DNA of 64,000 nucleotides from NCBI GenBank assembly GCA_015680685.1, contig MNCI01004609.1, positions 238,241 through 302,240 on the forward strand, read 5' to 3'. The translations under genes and the position numbers were made by a program. The DNA comes from Gnetum montanum (Eukaryota > Streptophyta > Gnetopsida > Gnetales > Gnetaceae). The notes below the pieces were generated by a model. That model did not search any database. It was not told the origin of the DNA and was given only the letters and a program-made list of their open reading frames with translations. This document shows positions 57,777-64,000 of this stretch, in pieces. Every line of letters begins with the position of its first letter. Positions within the stretch are counted from its first letter, which is position 1.

Positions 57777-59949
57777 TGGCCTCTCTTTGTTGATGTTTGG
57801 AGGATGTACCTAAGAGGCATCAACAAAGAATACAAAACACCACTGTAGGTCCATCACCAACATTCCCTCTCTACACTTGATATAGTAGTATTGAACTATG
57901 CCAAAGAGTGCTTGTGATGTTTGGATAAGGTTATGGTGAGATAACAAAGGATAAAGGCCATATTTGGCTACACGGAAATGGTCATCAGGGTTGACAATGA
58001 GTTTCATACGTTGATATCATGGTTATAATTATGGAAATGATATTTTGAATCATTGATGAGATCTTCACGCTTCATGTTTCAAGGTGTTGGCCACTTGATA
58101 ATGTTCTTGAAGAGCCAACACTTCACTCCAAGGTTGCCTTGGCTATTAGGCTCCTCCCTTTACATCCTTGGAGTTGTTGGTTTATCTTTTTGGGCTTCAT
58201 CAATCCTTCAGCTTGTTGGCAATTTTCTTTCTTCTTTTTTTTTGTAGGGTAAAACCTTCATTGGATTTCATTTCCAAGGTCAAATTTGATTTAGTTTTCA
58301 CGTTGAATGAAATGTGTTACATTCAATGGACTTGCTAGTGGAGCATGTCAATGAAGAGGTCATATGGCCATAATGAATGACTACCAAACACTAGTCATCA
58401 TTGTCATTTAAGGTAAGAAAGGTCATAATCAAGCTACAAGTTTGGGATCAAGGAGAGGTAATGGAGGTGAAGTGAAATAAGTGCTCTTGGAATGGTAGGA
58501 CAAACTCACTGAATCTCATGTGTCAAGGTCACATGGTGACTTGCTGTTGTAATGAGTTACACTTTTGCGATATCTTCAGGCTTCATCCTACAAGAGCAAC
58601 CCTAAGAGAACAACAAAATAAGACAAAGAAAAAATATTTTCACAACACAATGCATAGGGTTAGATGAAAGAACCAATAAACTAGGACATCAAAGGCTATA
58701 ATCATTACACCCAAAGAGATTTGCATCTTGAATTACAAATGCTACAAAGTTATTTAGTCCATTTTTGCACAAAGAGAGAGAGAGAGACAAGGATGAAAAT
58801 CATGCAGGCTTGCTTGTTGTAGATCATCAAGGTCATCAACCTCAATCATTCATTATAACCCACTAACAATGATAAACAACACTATAAGCAAACATGTCGG
58901 GGTTAGATGTAATCAAGGTAATGTGATGGCTTTTATGTTGTATAGCAAGGGTTTGACATTATCATGAGTAGGGTTAAACTCTAGTGAGAAACTTGATTTC
59001 ATGTCTTGTCTCCTTTCCATTGTGGTTGTAGATGAAAACTTTCACTAAGGGACCCTCCATGATGTTTCTAGCTTCAAGGATAATGGTTATTAGGTTACTT
59101 CAGGTTGTTATGGGTGTATAGTAAAACGAGTTCAAGCTTAAGGTTTGGGTATGTAAGGTTAACTTGGTCCAAAAACATCATGAAGGATAATCCATTTAGG
59201 CTTTATGGCCAAATAAATTTGCTTCTTCATCCTTCTAGCTCAATCCTACATGTCAACATATGCATATTAAGTAGTACCTGTGTAATAACATTGTTAAATA
59301 ATGTAAAAACAATGAAAAATACCCTAATAATAAAGCCAAGGTGGGTTAAAACAAATTAACTTAATTCTAAAAACATGTTGAAACATGGTTAATGGAGGTC
59401 ACTAGAGGTAAAGTAAGACATTGTAAGGTCAACTATGGTTACATTTTGTTGATTTTAGGTCTTAGCAAGTCATATCATGGTTCATGGCATCAGATGATGG
59501 TCAAGGATGATCAAACCCCACCAAATAACACTAATTAAATGTCAAAGAAGGTCAACTAAGGCCACAAGAGAGATAATAAGTGAAAATAGTGAAACCAAAG
59601 CCAAGTAGATGCTAAATGAGGTTGATTAATGATAAAATGGGGATTGACTAAGACCAATAAGGTCAAAACAAGTCAAAATATAATGAAATAAGGCTAAACC
59701 AATCAAGGTATAAAAAACATGCTAAAAAAGGTTAGTATTGTTAAATTGTGGTTAGATTTTACTAGTCTTAGGTCTTAGCAAACCTTGGTTCATACATCGC
59801 CTAGCAAGTATGGAATGCTCTCAAAAGAGCATATAAGGCTAGAGCCAATATTGAAGCATAATATAATGTTATAAAGGTAAACAAACAAATGACAAAAGAA
59901 TGGATGAGATGTTTACTATGAACTTGTTATTTTATCTTTGAGAGGTAAA
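57777..59949 (-). other. Copy C non-coding region where pol would be expected
   Basis: About 2.2 kb lies between the end of gag-protease and the LTR, with no RT, RNase H or integrase motif. Short repeats occur (gattttaggtcttagcaa near 59450 and a match near 59768; many ggtcaa words). A short (AG)n run lies near 58769-58783. Confidence 0.55.
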
Positions 59950-62900
59950 TGCATCCTTTTGGCATGATTTTATGGTCACCATCTCTCTTGTTTAGCATGG
60001 CAAGTTGTAGGCATTTTCATTGACCATCCCATGTCATAGAGTTCATATTTCTAGTGTTGTTGTTGGTGACCCTAGTCTAAGTATTGGGAGGTTTCCTTTG
60101 AAACTCCACCTCTAAACCTCAATCGATGTTAACATAGTTAACTAAACATAGCAACACATTTTCTTCATGAATGATGATTTTCCTTCCCTTGTAGGACAAG
60201 TGAATCTCTTTATGTATAGGAGATGAAACTACACGAAGCTTAGCTAACCACAGCCTTCCTATGATCAAGTTGAGGCTAGGTGCTTCTTCAACCACTAGGA
60301 AGTTGTCATATGTAGGGAATCACTCATTAGCTACAAAATCCAAGAAAATAGAACCTCGCACTACTACTTGTGAGCCATTAAATGACTTGAGTGCTAAGGT
60401 AGTGGTATCTTGGGATGTTCTTGGTTAAGCCTAGCTTATCAACAACAAAAAATGATACTGCATTAGTTGCTTCCCCATCATCCACATGAACACAATGAAC
60501 TTTATATCTACCAACACATATAGTAATGAGGAGAGGAGTAGGTAGCACCTCTCTATTTTGAGAGTCAATCTTTACCTCACTATCATGGAAGTTAAGCATG
60601 GACTGATGCCCATTTTCCCTAATCCAAGCTTGCTCAATGATAAACTAGATTGATTCTTTTTTGATGGGCATGTCTCTTCTCACAAGAATAAAGATTAACA
60701 CTTGAGCTAGTGCATCCAAATGCATAGGAGAGGTCATGAACAAGTTGTATAAGTTTGGTGTTGTGTTCTTTTGCTTTAATGACCATTCGGTTTGCTCCAT
60801 TGTTGTGAGGAAACTCTTTTCCTTGGCATGTAATGTTTCAACCTTAGTGGTCTTAAATTCCTTCATCCTTCCTAGAGATTATAGCTTAGGTTTTAGTCCA
60901 TGTGCCTTGGACCCCTTCTCCATGGATGTAGTTGGTCTTGGTATAGCTTGTTTCAAAGTCATTTTTTAATAACCACCTTTAGTGGGCCTTACTATTGGTT
61001 TGGCAACATGTTGTTTTTGTCATTGTTATGATGATGATTTCTTTCTAACCTCTGAGTTATGGACCACTATAGGTGGGCTTTGATCATGCGTTATCATGAT
61101 TTCACTTATTGAAGATGAAGGAACTTGGATAACAAATGGTACCTTAGGCTTTGAAGGATTAGCAACTCATGGTTTGGGTTGTGAAGTTGATGCCACTAAA
61201 GATGGGATATGTATGAAAAAAGGCTTCTTAGGGGCTAGAGGGGGTGGTACCCATATGATGAAGGGTGCTCTAGGCTTTGTGTTTTGGGATTACAGTGAGA
61301 CCTTAATGATAAATGGTTCCCTGACAGGATTAGACCATTTAGTTTCTATGAATGAGGCTACAGTGTAAGAGTTATTATTGGCTCTTAAAGTGTTGGGCTC
61401 ATTCAACATTGACTCTTCACTATCTATCATCTTCTAGAGGTCATCCTTCAATGCTAGGAAAAAATCAATGTCATGACTAGCCATTTGATGATAATGATAG
61501 GACCTATCCAGTTTGAAGTATTTTGCTAACTTCGAATCATCCTTGGTAGCTATCATTGGGTCTCTAGCTATTTCAAAAAGATGATCATGCCTCTTACAAG
61601 CCTCTTCAAATAGTTGCTTATGTTGTATATGGTTGTCTTTAAGCAAATATTCTATAAGCTCAATAGACTTCATAGGTAACCTTATGTACTTAGACATATC
61701 CTTCTATCCAAAGTTTGATCTTAGCTGATTGGGAATGTAGGAAATGGATGGCTACAATGAGTCAAAAGAGGTGCTGCATGGTGGTGATCCCCACCTCTTT
61801 ATTTGTTTTGTATCCTTGTATACTACAGCCATAGTGGTATGTTATTACTTGTTTTAATCTCTATCCCTCCTTAGTTGTTGGTTTTTATATGCCACATAAG
61901 TTGGATCATCAGTTGCCTCAACTACCTCTTCAATGTTCTTTGTTCATGAGAAGGCTTAGCTTAGTGATCAAGGCTCTGAGTAGTAGAGCTTTAACTTGAT
62001 AAAGTCATTTACTACTTCCTTGTAGATGGACAAGAGGTGAGTTTTAGCAATAGGCTCTGGAATCTCATTAAGTGTTGATTTCCAACTTTAAATGAACCTT
62101 TTGACTGGTTCAAGTGGCCCCTGCTTTACCTTCATTAGTTAATCCAATGTAGGATGTAGCTTCAAGTTGTATTTGAAGTAGTCAACAAATTAGTTAATCA
62201 AGTCCTCAAGGAAAGAGATGGAACTCCTAGGCAAGGTTTGGAACTAATATATAGCTTTATACTTGAGGGACATAGAAAAAATATGCAGTATCATATGAGG
62301 CCAATCTTCTAAAAAGAGGCATTTAGACCAAAAGCTAACTAGGTTTGCATTGGGGTCCTCTTCACCATTGTATTTTGTGAAGTTTGGTATGGGCATGTCC
62401 ATAGGTAAGGCTATTTAAAGTACCTTAGAGCTTATAGAATCATCTTGGTAAAGTCTAGAACCTTGATCAACTAAGTTATACTAGTCTTGTGTTTGCGCAG
62501 CTCTTTAGTAAGGTCTTAGATAATTTAGAAGGCTTGATCTAAGCTTTGGGGCATCCTCATGGGCTGCAATGCTTGTGTTAATGGTTGAGGAAGAAGTTGT
62601 AGGGCTTGGGGCTATGTGATGAGTATTGATAGAGATGAAAGAGGTTGGATGACCATCATTGTAGCTAGGTTGAATAGGAAGAAAGAGGTTTGCATTGGGA
62701 TGTGTGATATGAAGAGAGAAAAGGAAGTATGAGAGGCTTTTGTTGCTTCAGACCCAAATGAGGATCCCACTAGTATGACAAAAGGAGATGGTAAGGTAGA
62801 AATCACCAATGCTAGGTGAATGGAATGAGTTTGTATGGTAAAGGACATCAATGAAAACAAGGAGGTAGATTGAGACATAAGTTGTGCTTGGTGTATAGTG

Positions 62901-63413
62901 ATGATGGGTGTAGACCCAAGCATAGTAGGATGAACAGGGGGAAAAGAAGATTGGAAAACTTGTCCCATAGATGTGGCAAGGAAGGTTGAATTGGGAGTAG
63001 TAATTCAAGGAGTTGATTGTTGGAAAAGGTTCCAATAAAGTTATCAAGCTCTGGTTCCACCTCAAACTCATCCTACCCTTCTTTTTGACCCTTTGAGCTA
63101 ATCTCCTTACTAAAATCATCCACCTCTATGAGTTGTATGAGCATCTATGCATAAAAGTTAATGAGGGATATTTTCTCATAAGATGATGGAGTGTATTCTT
63201 TCTCGTCCAAGTGTATAATTTCGAACTAATGCTTAGCATCAAATTTAGAGCATGATATCAAGAGACTATATTATCTCTTAGTAGAAAGAAAGTTTTAGAA
63301 CACATTAATGACTGTAACATCTAGGTTTTTCCCTTTATCTAAGTGATTGCCTTCGTTCTATGACCGTGGGGTCTATCAAGTCATAGACACAAACTACATC
63401 TTGGTTGGAGGCC
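59950..63413 (-). pseudogene. Tat copy C gag-protease
   Basis: ATG at 63413 opens MASNQDVVCVYDLIDPTVIE, then RRQSLR and a stop. A Ser/Pro-rich region follows (62612-63119). Capsid text near 61950-62250 includes KVKQGPLEPVKRFI and VVNDFIKLKLYYSEP, as in copy B (IKQAPLEPVQKFI, TMNDFIKLKLYYLSA). The knuckle region at 61434-61697 reads RHDHLFEIARDPMIATKDDS and HYHQMASHDIDFFLALKDDL, with its first Cys replaced. The protease at 60378-60599 has CVHVDDGEATNAVSFFVVDK. Stops and frameshifts occur throughout. The 3' end is approximate. Confidence 0.75.
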
Positions 63414-64000
63414 ATGTATGTAAGGTCTAATGGCATAATGGTTGATCTATGAAAAGGCATTAATTAACACCAACCAAACTATGCATGTTAGTAAACGCTA
63501 AGCTGGGCTTTGAAAAGCTAAGCTAGGCTTTGAAAATTCCAATAGTTGTTATGAAAAGGTGAATATGGAAAAGATGGTTATTTGTAATATGTGGGATTTT
63601 GGAAAGATACACTAGTATTTTTTAAAAAATATGTTGGTGATAAAAATAGTAAATTTTTGGTTTTCTTATTTAAGGGATGTTGGTGTACTTTCCCTTTATG
63701 AAAAATACACTAGGTATTGTTGTGCAACCTAGAAAAAATTTTTATTCTTCAAAAGATACATTGGGTATCTTGAAAAAGAAACACTGGGGTCTGTGTGGTG
63801 ATGGAAAATGTAATTTTTCCACTACAACTACCCTATGTAGTTTGGAAAAAAGGGTAGGAAATGTGAGGTGTTTGATTTAATTTTTAATTAATTAAACCAA
63901 AATTCCAACAACTAGAATTACTCAAAGGTGTAACTGGCTATGGCTGGAAAAGTAGTTAAGTTTGTAACTATAGGTGCAATGAAGGTTGCAATGGGAATGG
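63414..64000 (-). other. Copy C leader, running off the window
   Basis: No gene is seen. A 21-bp near-duplication (gctaagctgggctttgaaaa, gctaagctaggctttgaaaa) lies at 63488-63527, and words such as gatacactagtattt recur at 63600-63790. The 5' LTR should lie to the right of the window. Confidence 0.5.

Overview
This window looks like a piece of a large, repeat-rich seed-plant nuclear genome. It is AT-rich overall, has no compact gene array, and consists mostly of decayed LTR retrotransposons nested in one another. Two Ty3/gypsy lineages are clear: a Tat/Ogre-type family and a chromodomain-bearing chromovirus. A third family has a gag-protease region that looks Athila/Tat-like. I cannot name the species; a gymnosperm is possible from the style and density of the elements, but that is inference. 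I found no intact cellular gene, no tRNA or rRNA gene and no CRISPR array.

Layout. 1-5422: 3' half of an element here called R1. It holds a very long decayed extra ORF (1493-4279), a polypurine tract and a 972-bp LTR. 5423-13100: old AT-rich sequence without a recognisable gene. About 13107-18167: gag-protease of Tat-family copy A (+), cut by an 811-bp solo LTR (15347-16157) with perfect target duplications. 18863-28881: a chromovirus (-) with 510-bp LTRs, whose long stretch between primer site and gag holds a 22-bp tandem array and an intron-bearing gene relic (about 26080-28130). 28882-30782, 44498-45985 and 53062-53420: pieces of one unrecognised multi-exon coding relic on the minus strand (called H), split by later insertions. 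30788-44492: Tat-family copy B (-), with long LTRs, GCCCC target duplications, gag-protease, RT, two RNase H domains and integrase. Its left LTR carries a further solo LTR (31984-32776). 45986-53061: element R2 (+), 7,076 bp with 828-bp LTRs and ACTAC duplications, carrying gag and protease but no recognisable RT or integrase. About 56570-64000: Tat-family copy C (-), again gag-protease only.

R1, R2 and the two solo LTRs belong to one LTR superfamily. Its ends are TGATGRG...CTCATCA, and its U3 carries the CpG-rich palindrome GATATCGCGTACGCGATATC just upstream of a TATAAATA box. R1 and R2 share a branch-point, splice-acceptor and ATG cassette in front of an extra gene. In R1 that gene is a 928-codon frame broken only by seven TAA/TAG codons. 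In R2 the same cassette survives but almost all of the gene is missing.

Decay is dominated by C-to-T type change: stops where CAA, CAG or CGA would be expected, and CpG loss in LTRs and target duplications. This fits heavily methylated, silenced retroelements. Order inferred from nesting: H is the oldest host sequence. Tat copy B, R2 and probably the chromovirus entered H. Solo LTRs of the R family then landed in copy A and in an LTR of copy B.
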